Counted from the stretch's first letter, positions 44,115 to 56,315 are shown. The stretch: 64,000 bases of DNA from Ruficoccus sp. ZRK36 (GCF_019603315.1 NZ_CP080649.1:3358176-3422175); one strand, 5' to 3'. Notes: generated by a model from the letters alone, not told the origin. Program-made: numbers and translations.

Positions 44115-44723
44115 CTATTCGCGTGAGCGTCGGCAGCGGCGTACAAAAAACGCCACGACCAGCACGGCGGCCCCTGCGATCAAGGCGTAGGTGGAGGGCT
44201 CGGGCACCGTCAGTGCCTTTTCGATACGGATGCTGCCAAAGCCGCTGCCGTCATACTGCCCCATGCTCAGGTCCTGTCCGATGAGAGCCTCAAAGCGCTC
44301 AATCGCCTGAGCCTCGCCATCTGCCCCCAGCCCCGCATACGAAATGAACGTACCGGTACCGGTGATGGCTCCGCTGATCGTGTCGGCGCCACCGAGCTGG
44401 GTGTACATGCTCAGGTTGATATTAACGTTTTCCGTTTCGCTGGTGAAGTCCATGTACATGGTCACCTCTTCGCCTCCAGAGACCACAAACTTCAGGGCAT
44501 CGGAGACCCCCGTCAGATAGCCGTCTTCATTCCCATAGACACCGGCATTGAGGTTCTGAAAGGAGATAATGTAGTTACCGCCTCCCGAATCCTCGATCGT
44601 GCCATCAAACGATCCGACAAAGGCCATCGTTTTATTATCAGTGTTCACCTGCAGGGTCAGAGCAGCCATGGCTGATAAACACGGTGAGAGAAGACAGAGA
44701 GTAAGTAAGGTGAGTTTTTTCAT
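44115..44723 (-). CDS. PEP-CTERM sorting domain secreted protein
   Basis: 202 residues: signal peptide MKKLTLLTLCLLSPCLSAMA, a beta-rich Gly/Ser/Thr-rich body (LTLQVNTDNKTMAFVGSFDG, GNYIISFQNLNAGVYG, MYMDFTSETENVNINLSMY) and the sorting tail VPEPSTYALIAGAAVLVVAFF followed by RRCRRSRE. Probably a surface or extracellular matrix protein processed by an exosortase located elsewhere. No enzymatic motif seen. Monocistronic with its own terminator. Confidence 0.85.
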   Translation of the reverse strand: MKKLTLLTLCLLSPCLSAMAALTLQVNTDNKTMAFVGSFDGTIEDSGGGNYIISFQNLNAGVYGNEDGYLTGVSDALKFVVSGGEEVTMYMDFTSETENVNINLSMYTQLGGADTISGAITGTGTFISYAGLGADGEAQAIERFEALIGQDLSMGQYDGSGFGSIRIEKALTVPEPSTYALIAGAAVLVVAFFVRRCRRSRE

Positions 44724-44880
44724 AGCGAATAGCCTACACGAGTCCTTATGGGGGTTATTATTCCCATGAATGTCAAGAAATTGCCCCAGCAGGCCCGATA
44801 CCAGTCGAGTAGACGCTCAGTGACACGCAAATCCGCTGCCTTGGCTCCTGTCACACTCACCGCGCCAACTGTGACACAGG

Positions 44881-44913
44881 TGGGACATTCTGCGCCACAT
44901 TGACGATGTCCCA
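44881..44913 (+). promoter_or_regulatory. Inverted repeat upstream of dnaK
   Basis: TGGGACAT (44881-44888) and ATGTCCCA (44906-44913), spaced by 17 bases, in the 289-base gap before dnaK. It is not the CIRCE element (TTAGCACTC...GAGTGCTAA), which I do not find. Possible regulator site; no protein is assigned. Confidence 0.4.
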
Positions 44914-45012
44914 GTCGCCTCCCCAGCCGAACAAGACAACGGTATCATCCTGTTAGTAAGCAACTTAAACAAATAAAAATCCTAACGGCACAGTCCCTGC
45001 AAAGGGATTGGC

Positions 45013-46977
45013 ATGAGCAAAGTTTTAGGAATCGACTTGGGCACGACCAATTCGTGCATGGCGGTGATGGAAGCCGGCGAGCCGGTCGTCATCCCGAACT
45101 CGGAAGGCGCGCGTACCACGCCGTCCGTAGTGGCATTCGCCAAGAATGGCGAACGTCTTGTCGGGCAGGCGGCCAAGCGCCAGGCGATCACCAACCCCGC
45201 CAACACCATCTTTTCGGCCAAGCGCCTCATCGGACGTAAGTACACCGAAGTCCAGGAAGAGGCGAAGGGCCTTCCCTACAAGGTTGTCGAAGGCAAGAAC
45301 GGAGACGCCTGGATCGAATACGTCGTCAACGGCGAAACCAAGCAGAGCGCCCCGGAGGAGATCTCCTCCATGATTCTGCAAAAGCTGAAGGCCGACGCCG
45401 AGAAGTACCTCGGTGAAAAGATCGACAAGGCCGTCATCACCGTGCCGGCCTACTTCAATGACGCCCAGCGTCAGGCCACCAAGGATGCCGGTGCCATTGC
45501 CGGTCTTGAAGTCCTCCGCATCATCAACGAGCCGACCGCTGCTTCCCTCGCCTACGGCCTCGACAAGAAGAGCGACGAGTTCATCGCGGTTTACGACCTT
45601 GGCGGTGGTACCTACGATATTTCCATCCTCGAGATCGGTGACGGTCTCTTTGAGGTCAAGGCTACCAACGGGGACACGCACCTCGGCGGTGACAACTGGG
45701 ACACGACCATCATCAAGTGGCTGGCCGAGGACTTCCAGAAGGAGCACGGCATCGACCTGCTCGGCGACCCGATGGCCAAGCAGCGTCTGAAGGAAGAAGC
45801 CGAGAAGGCCAAGATCGCCCTCTCCTCCTCCCAGAGCTACGACATCAACCTGCCCTTTATCACGGCGGACGCCTCCGGCCCGAAGCACCTCAACGTGCAG
45901 ATCTCCCGCTCCAAGCTCGAGCAGCTGACCGGCGACCTCAATGCACGCACGAAGGAGCCCTTCATGAAGTGCCTGAAGGACGCTGGCCTCGACGCCGGGC
46001 AGATCAACGAGCTCGTCCTCGTCGGTGGTATGACCCGCATGCCCGCCATCGTTGACGTGGCCCGCGAACTCGCCGGTAAGGACCCCCACCAGGGTGTGAA
46101 CCCGGACGAAGTGGTCGCCATCGGTGCCGCCATTCAGGGTGCAGTTCTTTCCAACGACCCGTCCGTGCGCGACGTGCTCCTGCTGGACGTGACGCCGCTG
46201 ACCCTCGCGATCGAAACGGCCGGTGGCGTTGCCACCCCGATGATCGAGCGCAACAGCCGCATCCCGACCAAGAAGAGCCAGGTGTTCTCCACCTACGCGG
46301 ATAACCAGAGCGCCGTTGACATCGTCATCACCCAGGGTGAGCGCCCGATGTCCAACGACAACAAGCGCCTCGGTAACTTCCGCCTGGACGGCATCCCGCC
46401 CGCACCGCGCGGCATGCCTCAGATCGAGGTCACCTTTGACATCGACGCCAACGGCATCCTCCACGTCACCGCCAAGGACAAGGGCACGGGCAAGGAGCAG
46501 AAAATCTCCCTGACCGGCTCCTCCGGCCTCGACAAGGACGAAGTCGAAAAGCTCCGCAAGGAAGCCGAAGCGCACGCCGCCGAGGACTCCAAGAAGCGCG
46601 ACTCCGCCGAAGCCCGCAACCAGCTCGACGGCCTGGTCTTCCAGACCGACAAGCAGCTCGGTGAACTCGGGGACAAGATCCCGGCCGACAAGAAGGCCCC
46701 GATCGAAGCCGCCGTGGCCGAGGGTAAGAAGGTTCTCGAAAACCAGTCCGCCTCCGCTGACGAGCTCAAGGCCGCCGCGACCAAGATCACCGAGGAGTTC
46801 TCCAAGGTGGCTCAGGACATCTACGGCCAGGCCGGTGCCGAGGGCATGGACCCCGCCGCCGCTGCTGCAGCCGCAGCCGCCGGAGCGGGAACCGCTCCCC
46901 CCGCCGAGGAGTCCAAGTCCAGCGACCCGAACGTAGTTGACGCCGACTTCGAGGTCGTCGACGACGACAAGAAATAA
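45013..46977 (+). CDS. dnaK: Molecular chaperone DnaK (Hsp70)
   Basis: 654-residue Hsp70. The ATPase domain (1-385) opens with [17 protein letters not shown] and contains [32 protein letters not shown] and [11 protein letters not shown]; the peptide-binding domain follows ([22 protein letters not shown]), then the lid and a Gly/Ala/Pro-rich tail ending in the EEVD-like DDDKK. It folds and rescues proteins with DnaJ and GrpE, neither present here. AAAGGGA lies about 8 bases before the ATG. Not adjacent to dnaJ or grpE, unlike many genomes. A terminator separates it from groES. Confidence 0.97.
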   Translation: MSKVLGIDLGTTNSCMAVMEAGEPVVIPNSEGARTTPSVVAFAKNGERLVGQAAKRQAITNPANTIFSAKRLIGRKYTEVQEEAKGLPYKVVEGKNGDAWIEYVVNGETKQSAPEEISSMILQKLKADAEKYLGEKIDKAVITVPAYFNDAQRQATKDAGAIAGLEVLRIINEPTAASLAYGLDKKSDEFIAVYDLGGGTYDISILEIGDGLFEVKATNGDTHLGGDNWDTTIIKWLAEDFQKEHGIDLLGDPMAKQRLKEEAEKAKIALSSSQSYDINLPFITADASGPKHLNVQISRSKLEQLTGDLNARTKEPFMKCLKDAGLDAGQINELVLVGGMTRMPAIVDVARELAGKDPHQGVNPDEVVAIGAAIQGAVLSNDPSVRDVLLLDVTPLTLAIETAGGVATPMIERNSRIPTKKSQVFSTYADNQSAVDIVITQGERPMSNDNKRLGNFRLDGIPPAPRGMPQIEVTFDIDANGILHVTAKDKGTGKEQKISLTGSSGLDKDEVEKLRKEAEAHAAEDSKKRDSAEARNQLDGLVFQTDKQLGELGDKIPADKKAPIEAAVAEGKKVLENQSASADELKAAATKITEEFSKVAQDIYGQAGAEGMDPAAAAAAAAAGAGTAPPAEESKSSDPNVVDADFEVVDDDKK

Positions 46978-46990
46978 AGTTTCAAGCCAG

Positions 46991-47034
46991 TCACTGGCCG
47001 GTCATTCACGCATCGGCCAGTGACTTTTCTTTTA
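46991..47034 (+). terminator. Terminator between dnaK and groES
   Basis: GTCACTGGCCG (46991-47001) pairs perfectly with CGGCCAGTGAC (47015-47025), followed by TTTTCTTTT. The 11-bp stem is a strong intrinsic terminator, so dnaK and groES are probably separate units or read-through dependent. Confidence 0.85.
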
Positions 47035-47076
47035 GACACAACCATTCAAACTAAACCCAAGTTCTAACAACAAACC

Positions 47077-47376
47077 ATGAGTAAAGCACCTAAGATCCAA
47101 CCCCTCGGAGATCGCGTCCTCGTAAAGGCGGTCGAAGAACAGGAACAAATCAAGGGCGGTATCTACATCCCGGATTCCGCTAAAGAAAAGCCGCAGGAGG
47201 CCGAAGTGGTCGCCCTGGGCACCGGCGCCAAGAACGACAAGGGCGAAGCCCAGCCGTTCAACGTCAAGGTCGGTGACAAGGTCATCGTCTCCAAGTACGG
47301 TGGCACCGAGGTCAAGTTCGGCGACGACGTCTACACGCTGCTGCGTGAGGACGACATCCTCGCCATCGTCGGCTAA
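47077..47376 (+). CDS. groES: Co-chaperonin GroES
   Basis: 99-residue Hsp10 lid for Gro[45 protein letters not shown], and the C-terminal [27 protein letters not shown]. Mobile loop ([17 protein letters not shown]) intact. The leader (47035-47076) is A/C-rich with no ribosome binding site. groEL follows after a 119-base spacer with repeats. Confidence 0.96.
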   Translation: MSKAPKIQPLGDRVLVKAVEEQEQIKGGIYIPDSAKEKPQEAEVVALGTGAKNDKGEAQPFNVKVGDKVIVSKYGGTEVKFGDDVYTLLREDDILAIVG

Positions 47377-47495
47377 CGGGTTGCACCCGCTGGCATTGAT
47401 CATGGCTGCGCCATGATGCCGTATTCAAAAAATGAATACGAGTGCCAACAGGACCAAACACTTACAAACAAGAAAACAACAAACTTATATAGACC
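47377..47495. repeat. Hairpin repeats between groES and groEL
   Basis: CGGGT-TGC-ACCCG (47377-47389), ATCATGGC-TGC-GCCATGAT (47399-47417) and an 8-bp stem CGTATTCA-AAAAA-TGAATACG (47420-47440). No CIRCE element. The first two have the GC-NNN-GC style seen elsewhere; the third is AT-rich and distinct. Confidence 0.75.
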
Positions 47496-49145
<1,650 letters not shown>

Positions 49146-49185
49146 GCGGGCTGCACCCGCGGGCAATGAAGAGGCTGCGCCTCTT
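49146..49185. repeat. Mini-hairpins after groEL
   Basis: GCGGG-CTGCA-CCCGC (49146-49160) and AAGAGGC-TGC-GCCTCTT (49169-49185), the latter in the GC-NNN-GC style. Confidence 0.75.
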
Positions 49186-49245
49186 GGTTCCCGCAGGTCA
49201 CTCACTCAGCATCCTGTCAGCTGACCCTGACAACTCATCCTTTAC

Positions 49246-49280
49246 AAGGGCGTCGCTTTCGAGCGACGCCCTTTTTGTTT
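49246..49280 (+). terminator. Terminator of groEL
   Basis: AAGGGCGTCGCT (49246-49257), loop TTCG, then AGCGACGCCCTT (49262-49273) and a T-run. Twelve-base perfect stem with a stable tetraloop. Confidence 0.93.
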
Positions 49281-49321
49281 ACGCAGTACTCACTAGATGA
49301 GAATCGGGGGCTACGCGCCCC

Positions 49322-50359
49322 CTACCCCTCTGCTTGCCAGATACGGTCCCAGATGACATCGAGGGACCAGCGGTCGCCGCCGTTGTTACGGGGCAGCATG
49401 CGGGGGTCGATTTCGCGCCAGGGGGCCGTGGGGTCATCACGCTCGGCCACAGCGAAGTTAAACGCGTAGGAGGGCTCGGCGCCCATACGCAGATCCCGCA
49501 GGATCAGCCACTCCCCACCCTCGGGGGCTGGGACGACCTCGGCCTTGACGAAGCCGTGATTGAACCACAGCAGGCGCTGCACATTCGGGTAATCACGTAC
49601 CTCTGCCAGCGCCGCCGTATCCGAAGCATTGCGACGGAAGCGCGTGGGGCCCTCATCAGCGACGAGCGAGCGTTCGCCCTCGAAGAAGCCGTCTTCAGTC
49701 ATGGCAACAGAGCGCCACAGCAGGGTGTTCAGCGGCGTGGGCACAGAGAAGTACGGAGCATCCGCGTAGCCGAGACGAGCCAGCTCCGCGCGGGCCTCGC
49801 GGTCGGCCTGCGTTTTTGCGATAAAGGCCCACCCCGCATAGGCGGTACTGATGACGAGCCCGGCGACGAGGGCCTTTTGCGCGAGTGGGCGCGCTCCTGC
49901 AATCAGCGCGATGATACACCCGAGCAGGAGCCAGATCGTGTAGAGCGGGTCGATGATGAAGAGATTTGCCAGCATCACCGGCGGCGGCATGAAGGGCCAG
50001 AAGAGCTGGGTGCCGTACACCGTGCAGGCGTCGATCAGCGGATGCGTGACCAGCGCCGCCTCGATGGCCCAGAACCAGCGACGCGGAGCCGCCCGGACTC
50101 GGCCGCGCCGCCCATAGCGTTTACACAGCCACCAGATCAGCCAGCCGATGAGGGGCAGCACGAACAGCGAATGCGTAAAGCTGCGGTGCCAGGTCATCAG
50201 CACGACCGGGTTATCCGTGGCCAGGATAAGCGGCAGGCTGTCGAGGTCGGGAAGCGTCCCCAGAGCCGCCCCGGCCAGCAGGGCTGCCCGACGGTTTTCA
50301 GCCGGCGCGATAGCCGCACAAAAGGAAGAGGCGAGGACGATTTGAGTCAGAGAATCCAT
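49322..50359 (-). CDS. YdjM/DUF457-family membrane-bound metal-dependent hydrolase-like protein
   Basis: 345-residue inner-membrane protein beginning MDSLTQIVLASSFCAAIAP. The YdjM family features are LGTLPDLDSLPLILA, the metal-ligand-type WHRSFTHSLFVLPLIGWL and the second-half HPLIDACTVYGTQLFWPF. About four to five membrane helices occupy the N-terminal half; the C-terminal 150 residues are soluble. Members are annotated as metal-dependent hydrolases without a proven reaction. ATG 50359 fits the family start; an upstream frame to 50488 is unrelated. Divergent from the first MFS gene. Confidence 0.82.
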   Translation of the reverse strand: MDSLTQIVLASSFCAAIAPAENRRAALLAGAALGTLPDLDSLPLILATDNPVVLMTWHRSFTHSLFVLPLIGWLIWWLCKRYGRRGRVRAAPRRWFWAIEAALVTHPLIDACTVYGTQLFWPFMPPPVMLANLFIIDPLYTIWLLLGCIIALIAGARPLAQKALVAGLVISTAYAGWAFIAKTQADREARAELARLGYADAPYFSVPTPLNTLLWRSVAMTEDGFFEGERSLVADEGPTRFRRNASDTAALAEVRDYPNVQRLLWFNHGFVKAEVVPAPEGGEWLILRDLRMGAEPSYAFNFAVAERDDPTAPWREIDPRMLPRNNGGDRWSLDVIWDRIWQAEG

Positions 50360-50555
50360 GTAACTTAAGTGAAAGCCAGCGCGAGAACGTACGCCTACCG
50401 GGCAGGGAATGCGGCCCCTTAAAAAAAGCAAGTGGGCTCGGCTGCTCAGGACAACCGGGAGTGCGTTCGCTGCTGATTGAGAGCTCACCGAACGGGTTCA
50501 GTTCCCAAACGCCCGTCAAATGGGTGTTTTTTTGCCAAATGGGCGTCCTTTAGCC

Positions 50556-50581
50556 TTGCAGGCGAGGAGCATGTTTTATCT
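50556..50581 (+). promoter_or_regulatory. Conserved leader motif before MFS gene 1
   Basis: TTGCAG, 14 bases, TTATCT, then 13 bases to ATGGA. The identical words and spacings recur before the second MFS gene (52157-52182). This could be promoter elements with an unusually short spacer, a regulator site, or a relic of the duplication. Confidence 0.5.
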
Positions 50582-50594
50582 GCGTTGTAGGGGT

Positions 50595-52031
50595 ATGGAC
50601 CCCCAAACGCGCAAAAACCTGCGCTGCAGCATTGCTGATGCTATCCTGGCTACCCCGTGGACGATTATCTCGGTCCCCGCAGGGTTTATCATCTCGGCGC
50701 TCCTGAACCTGCACTACGGTATCCGGCCGGGGATGTTCGGGCTCATCGTATCCCTGCCCGCCTGGGCGAATGCGTCGCAGATTTTGCTCATGCCCTTTAT
50801 CGCGCGGTTCTTCAATGCGCGGGACATGACACTGAGCATGTCGTGGCTAAACCTCGGGCTGTGGATTATGCTGACGGGCGCGCTGCCATTCTTCCCCGAG
50901 GACAACCGCGTCGCCGCCGGGCAGATATTTCTGATTTTCTTCATTCTTTCCAGCAGCAGTGCGGCCTTTATGGGGTTGGGGTGGCTGGCATGGATGCGGC
51001 AGATCGTGCCGGGAGAAATCCGGGGGGAGTTTTTCGGGCGCCGTAACCGCTACATCGCATTTGTCACGCTGGGCTTCCTCTTCGTGAGCATGGGCCTGCT
51101 GGAGTGGTACCCGGACAACGTCAGCACCTACCAGATCCTGCTCGGGATCGGCATGGCCGGACGCTTTGGGGCACTGCTGGCCCAGCACCTGATCATGGAC
51201 GAAAAGTCCAACAACGAGCCCCTCGTCCAAGGGAAGTGGTGGAGCCAGCTGCGCGTGACTCTCGTCCACCCCGGTTTCCTGGCCTTCATTTTGTTCAATG
51301 CGTGGGTGAACTTCTGGATGAACGTGACCGGCCCCTTCAGCACGGTCTTTGTCTACGAGCACCTGGGTCTGAGCCCCGGTCAGTTCGCGATTTTCAATAT
51401 CCTGGCCACGATCACCGGCGCATTTGCAATGCCGCTGTGGGGCAAGTTCATCGACCGACATGGTTGCGTCCCGGCCATCGGCCTCGGACTGCTGCTGTGG
51501 CAGTGTCAGAACCTGATGTGGGCCGTGCTGACCCCGGAAAACACCTGGCTGCTGTACCCGATGTGGCTGTGGGGTGGCTCGGTAGCCGCAGGCTTTGTGC
51601 TGGGATCGTTTAACCTGCTGCTGAAAATCATCCCGCCGGGAGCCAAGACGACCGCGATCAGCCTGAACCTGGCCGCGACCTCAATCGCCGCGGGCTCGGC
51701 CCCGATCATCGTGGGGCTCCTGCTCGATATGGGTGATGACCGGGGCTGGTCGCAGGTGATGATGTACCGGGTCGGATTCGTGACAGCTCCCGTCGCCATC
51801 CTGCTATCGCTGATCTTTCTCAAGCGCATCCGTGAGCCTGCCGCCGACTCGCGCTACTCCACCGTGTGGGGCGCGATGCGCATGGTTCGCCAAAGCATGC
51901 AGAGCTTTGGACTGGCCACTTTAGGGAACATCACGCTCATCCGCCACAGGCGTAAGAACGAGCCGTCCGATGACAACGATCATGATGACTCAGACGGTCC
52001 GCTCTCCGATAATGACGACTCGGACAAGTAA
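50595..52031 (+). CDS. MFS transporter, tandem paralogue 1
   Basis: 478-residue twelve-helix transporter. It opens MDPQTRKNLRCSIADAILATPWTIISVPAGFIISALLNLHYGIRP, in parallel with its neighbour at 52196. Shared features include SLPAWANASQILLMPFIARFFNARDMTL, GRRNRYIAFVTLGF, QLRVTLVHPGFLAFI, YSTVWGAMRMVRQSMQS. After the last helix come about 55 residues, ending in an acidic Asp/Ser stretch (PSDDNDHDDSDGPLSDNDD). Substrate unknown. Start ATG 50595 has AGGGG 3-9 bases upstream. Confidence 0.82.
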   Translation: MDPQTRKNLRCSIADAILATPWTIISVPAGFIISALLNLHYGIRPGMFGLIVSLPAWANASQILLMPFIARFFNARDMTLSMSWLNLGLWIMLTGALPFFPEDNRVAAGQIFLIFFILSSSSAAFMGLGWLAWMRQIVPGEIRGEFFGRRNRYIAFVTLGFLFVSMGLLEWYPDNVSTYQILLGIGMAGRFGALLAQHLIMDEKSNNEPLVQGKWWSQLRVTLVHPGFLAFILFNAWVNFWMNVTGPFSTVFVYEHLGLSPGQFAIFNILATITGAFAMPLWGKFIDRHGCVPAIGLGLLLWQCQNLMWAVLTPENTWLLYPMWLWGGSVAAGFVLGSFNLLLKIIPPGAKTTAISLNLAATSIAAGSAPIIVGLLLDMGDDRGWSQVMMYRVGFVTAPVAILLSLIFLKRIREPAADSRYSTVWGAMRMVRQSMQSFGLATLGNITLIRHRRKNEPSDDNDHDDSDGPLSDNDDSDK

Positions 52032-52156
52032 AGCATCTGCTTGGAGACAGGGCGCTTAAGAAACTCACCGGCCATCACATTATCCGTGCAGAGGGCACAA
52101 ATCCCGCGCGGCAGGTCTACCTGAGGCGGTTTTTTGCCGTTATTCTGGCTTTATTC

Positions 52157-52182
52157 TTGCAGCTCTGCCGAAGGTGTTATCT
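52157..52182 (+). promoter_or_regulatory. Conserved leader motif before MFS gene 2
   Basis: Second copy of TTGCAG-N14-TTATCT-N13-ATGGA, matching 50556-50581. The 164-base gap also repeats a TTTTTTGCC word 17-18 bases before CTTGCAG. Confidence 0.5.
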
Positions 52183-52195
52183 CCGTGAATAGAGT

Positions 52196-53653
52196 ATGGA
52201 CGCACGCACAGAAAAAAATCTGCGCGTCGTGATGGTTGACGGTATTCTGGCCACTCCCTGGACAATTCTGTCGCTGCCGGCGGGCTTCATCATCTCCGCT
52301 TTGCTGAATCTGCACTACGGGATCAGGCCGGGGCTATTCGGCTTGATTGTCTCGATGCCTGCGTGGGCCAATGCCTCGCAGATCGTGCTCATGCCGTTTC
52401 TGGCGCGTTTCTTTACGGCCCGAGACATGACGATCGGAATGTCCTGGCTAAACCTCGGGCTGTGGATCCTGCTGGCCGCGGTGCTCCCCTACCTGCCAGA
52501 TCAGGACCAGGCGGTCGCGGGGCAGATTTTCCTGATCTTCTTTATCCTGGCCAGCCTGAGTGCCTCGCTGCTGGGGCTGGGTTGGCTGGCGTGGGTCCAG
52601 CGGCTGGTCCCCTCGGAGAGCCGGGGCGACTACTTCGGCCGCCGCAACCGCTACATCGCCCTCACGACGCTGGCGTTTCTCTTCATGAGCATGGGGCTGC
52701 TTAAGTGGTTCCCGGACAGCGTGTATGGCTACCAGCTGATTCTATCTGTAGGCGCGATCATGCGCTTTGGCTCCGTACTCTCGGAGCACCTCACCCGCGA
52801 AGACCCCAGCGAGTCCGACCAACCGCTTATCCAGGGTAAATGGTGGTCGCAACTGCGCCTGACGCTGCGACACCCGGGCTTTTTGACCTTCGTCGCCTTC
52901 AATTTCTGGATCAACTTCTGGATCAACCTCACCGGTCCCTTTGGGGCGGTCTATGCCTACGAGCAGTTGGGGATCAGCCCCGGCCAGTTCGCACTCATGA
53001 ACATCTTTTCCACCATGACAGGGGCCCTCGCGATGCCGCTGTGGGGGAAGTTCATGGACAAGCATGGCTGCATGCCCGTGATCGGGCTGGGCCTGCTGCT
53101 GTGGCAGCTGCAAAACTTCCTCTGGGTCGCACTGACTCCCGGCACCACCTGGCTGCTGTACCCGATGTTTCTGTGGGGCGGCTCGGTCGCAGCGGCCTTC
53201 CTGCTGGGCTCCTTTAACATCCTGCTCAAAATCATCCCTCACGATGCAAAGACGGCTGGCATCAGCCTGAATCTGGCGGCGACATCCGTCGCTGCCGGGA
53301 TGGCCCCGATCCTCGCCGGTCTGATCCTGAACTTTGGGCAGAGCATGGGCTGGTCCACGGTAGTCATTTACCGGATCGGGTTCACCATCAGCCCGGTGGC
53401 CATTTTGCTGTCGCTGCTGTTCCTGAAGCGTATCCGTGAGCCGGAGGCCGACCCACGCTACTCCACCGTCTGGGGGGCCACCCGCATGGTGCGCCAGTCT
53501 ATGCAAAGTATTGGTCTGGCCTCGCTGGCCAATACCACGCTCGTGGGCCGTAAAATCCGCCGCCCGCGCCGCTCCGCGCGGAAGGCAGCCGCCAGCAAGT
53601 CCTCTCCCCCTCATAAGGATGCCAATACCGATCCTGAAAATAAGATTGAATAA
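52196..53653 (+). CDS. MFS transporter, tandem paralogue 2
   Basis: 485-residue transporter closely related to the preceding gene over its entire membrane region (MDARTEKNLRVVMVDGILATPWTILSLPAGFIISALLNLHYGIRP, GRRNRYIALTTLAFLFMSMGL, QLRLTLRHPGFLTFVAFNF, YSTVWGATRMVRQSMQS). The C-terminal tails differ: here a basic stretch (GRKIRRPRRSARKAAASK), in gene 1 an acidic one. Recent tandem duplication followed by tail divergence is the simplest reading. Substrate unknown; possibly sugars or their derivatives given similar MFS branches, but that is a guess. Confidence 0.82.
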   Translation: MDARTEKNLRVVMVDGILATPWTILSLPAGFIISALLNLHYGIRPGLFGLIVSMPAWANASQIVLMPFLARFFTARDMTIGMSWLNLGLWILLAAVLPYLPDQDQAVAGQIFLIFFILASLSASLLGLGWLAWVQRLVPSESRGDYFGRRNRYIALTTLAFLFMSMGLLKWFPDSVYGYQLILSVGAIMRFGSVLSEHLTREDPSESDQPLIQGKWWSQLRLTLRHPGFLTFVAFNFWINFWINLTGPFGAVYAYEQLGISPGQFALMNIFSTMTGALAMPLWGKFMDKHGCMPVIGLGLLLWQLQNFLWVALTPGTTWLLYPMFLWGGSVAAAFLLGSFNILLKIIPHDAKTAGISLNLAATSVAAGMAPILAGLILNFGQSMGWSTVVIYRIGFTISPVAILLSLLFLKRIREPEADPRYSTVWGATRMVRQSMQSIGLASLANTTLVGRKIRRPRRSARKAAASKSSPPHKDANTDPENKIE

Positions 53654-53727
53654 ATCCAGTAATAGGCTTGACGAGGGGCCGGGATAGCCCCAATTTCTAC
53701 CGCTTTTCACAAGAACCCTTTCCGACG

Positions 53728-53907
53728 ATGGCACAACCCAAACGTAAGCAGTCCAAGATGCGCAGCGCAAAACGCCGCGGCGCCAACCGATTCAAGGCCC
53801 CCTTGCTCGCCAAGGATCCCACCGACGGCACCGCCCATCTGCCGCACCGCGTCAACCCGGCCAACGGCATGTACCGCGGGCGTCAGGTGATCGAAGTCGA
53901 TCTCTAA
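53728..53907 (+). CDS. rpmF: Ribosomal protein bL32
   Basis: 59 residues, MAQPKRKQSKMRSAKRRGANRFKAP, with the usual strongly basic N-terminus and the HRVNPANGMYRGRQVIEVDL end. The zinc-binding Cys pair of some L32 forms is absent, so this is the Cys-free type. Followed by a terminator and then plsX, the common rpmF-plsX-fabH order. Confidence 0.95.
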   Translation: MAQPKRKQSKMRSAKRRGANRFKAPLLAKDPTDGTAHLPHRVNPANGMYRGRQVIEVDL

Positions 53908-53931
53908 GAGATACGGTATCAACCTTTTTAG

Positions 53932-53965
53932 AAAACCGGCACGCCTCATGCGTGCCGGTTTTTTT
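53932..53965 (+). terminator. Terminator between rpmF and plsX
   Basis: Thirteen-base perfect stem: 53932-53944 pairs with 53950-53962 around loop CTCAT, followed by a T-run. It would attenuate read-through from rpmF into plsX. Confidence 0.93.
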
Positions 53966-54046
53966 ATCTCCTGCCCCCACCCGTAAAAATGAGAACACAC
54001 CGTTTTTCGTGCCCTGGGGTGATGGATAACTCCTTGACGCTTTTGA

Positions 54047-55153
54047 ATGATCAACACAGCTTATGCTCCCATGGTTGATATGACGTGTGGAGCCACCGTT
54101 GCGGTGGATGCTATGGGGGGTGACCTCGGCCCGGCCGAAGTTGTTGCCGCCATCCAGCTGGGGCTTGGTAGCCCTGATTGGACCAAGCTGCACAAAATCA
54201 TCCTGACAGGCCGCCAGGAAGAACTCTTGCCGCTGCTGCGTGAGGCCGGGCTGGAGAAGCACCCCAAGCTCGTGCTGGAGCACGCCTCTGACGTGATCGC
54301 CATGGACGAAAAGCCCAAGGTGGCCTTCCGGCGCAAGGAGTCCTCCCTGCTGCGCGTGATTGACCTGGTCCGCACCGGGCAGGCTGATGCCGCCGTGAGC
54401 TGCGGTAACACCGGGGCGCTGATGTTCTCCTCCACCCTGATTCTGAAAAAGATGTCCGGGGTCGAGCGCCCGGCCCTGCCCGCCGTCATCCCGAGCAAGA
54501 ACCACCACTTTATCCTGCTGGACGCCGGAGCCCAGCCCGAGACGACGGCCCGCCAGCTCGCCCACAACGCCATCCTGGGCGAAGCCTACGCCCGCGCCAT
54601 CTTCCCCATCGAGAAGCCCCGTGTCGGATTGCTGACCATCGGTACCGAGGAGGGTAAGGGCACGGCCCGTATCGCCGAGGCGCACGACCTGCTCAAGCAA
54701 TTGACCGGTGAGATCAACTACATCGGGCTGATCGAGGGATTCGACACCTTTAAGAACGTGGCCGACGTGGTCGTCTGTGACGGCTTCACGGGAAACATCC
54801 TGCTCAAGACGCTTGAGTCCATGGTGGTGACCCTCAAGGACGTGCTCAAGGACGAGTTTAGCGCCACCCCGATCCGCAAGATCGGAGCCCTGCTCAACAA
54901 GGGCTCCTTTGCCAGCATCAAAAAGACCTTCAGCCCCGAGCATTACGCCGGCGCTCCCCTGCTCGGTCTCAACGGCCTCGTCGTCAAGGCTCATGGCTCC
55001 AGTAACCGCGAGTTTATCAAGAGCGCCATCCGTATCGCCTGCGATGCACTGGAGCACGACATGAACGCCCATGTCGGCGATGCTATCGAAAAAGCTAACG
55101 CGTTCGCAAAATCCTCTACAGAACCGGCTGCCAGCGTAGAATTTTCTGGTTAA
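54047..55153 (+). CDS. plsX: Phosphate acyltransferase PlsX
   Basis: 368-residue enzyme making acyl-phosphate from acyl-ACP for phospholipid synthesis. Motifs: TVAVDAMGGDLGPAEVV, VSCGNTGALMFSSTLILKKM, RPALPAVIPS, LLDAGAQPETTARQLAHNA, GLLTIGTEEGKG, NVADVVVCDGFTGNILLKTLES. ATG 54047 is used; ATG 54071 or 54080 also precede the conserved start and no good ribosome binding site decides it. Paired with fabH 142 bases downstream. Confidence 0.95.
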   Translation: MINTAYAPMVDMTCGATVAVDAMGGDLGPAEVVAAIQLGLGSPDWTKLHKIILTGRQEELLPLLREAGLEKHPKLVLEHASDVIAMDEKPKVAFRRKESSLLRVIDLVRTGQADAAVSCGNTGALMFSSTLILKKMSGVERPALPAVIPSKNHHFILLDAGAQPETTARQLAHNAILGEAYARAIFPIEKPRVGLLTIGTEEGKGTARIAEAHDLLKQLTGEINYIGLIEGFDTFKNVADVVVCDGFTGNILLKTLESMVVTLKDVLKDEFSATPIRKIGALLNKGSFASIKKTFSPEHYAGAPLLGLNGLVVKAHGSSNREFIKSAIRIACDALEHDMNAHVGDAIEKANAFAKSSTEPAASVEFSG

Positions 55154-55295
55154 GGCTGGCTTTTTTCGCCAAGGTCTTGCGCCATCAAGCCATTGCCCGA
55201 TTTAAAACCGCTGCCCCATGGCTAAAACGGTTCTGAATCAGGTATGAGATCACTCCACACCGCCTCTTTGCGCGGTGACGCCTACACCCGAGTCA

Positions 55296-56294
<999 letters not shown>

Positions 56295-56315
56295 GCACCG
56301 TTGAAATCCTGACAG

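Noticed and set aside
45025-46575. A 516-codon minus-strand open frame opposite dnaK
   Set aside because: Same reason: antisense shadow of a conserved, codon-biased gene.
44724-47495. CIRCE element (HrcA site) at dnaK, groES or groEL
   Set aside because: I looked for TTAGCACTC and GAGTGCTAA in the three gaps and did not find them.
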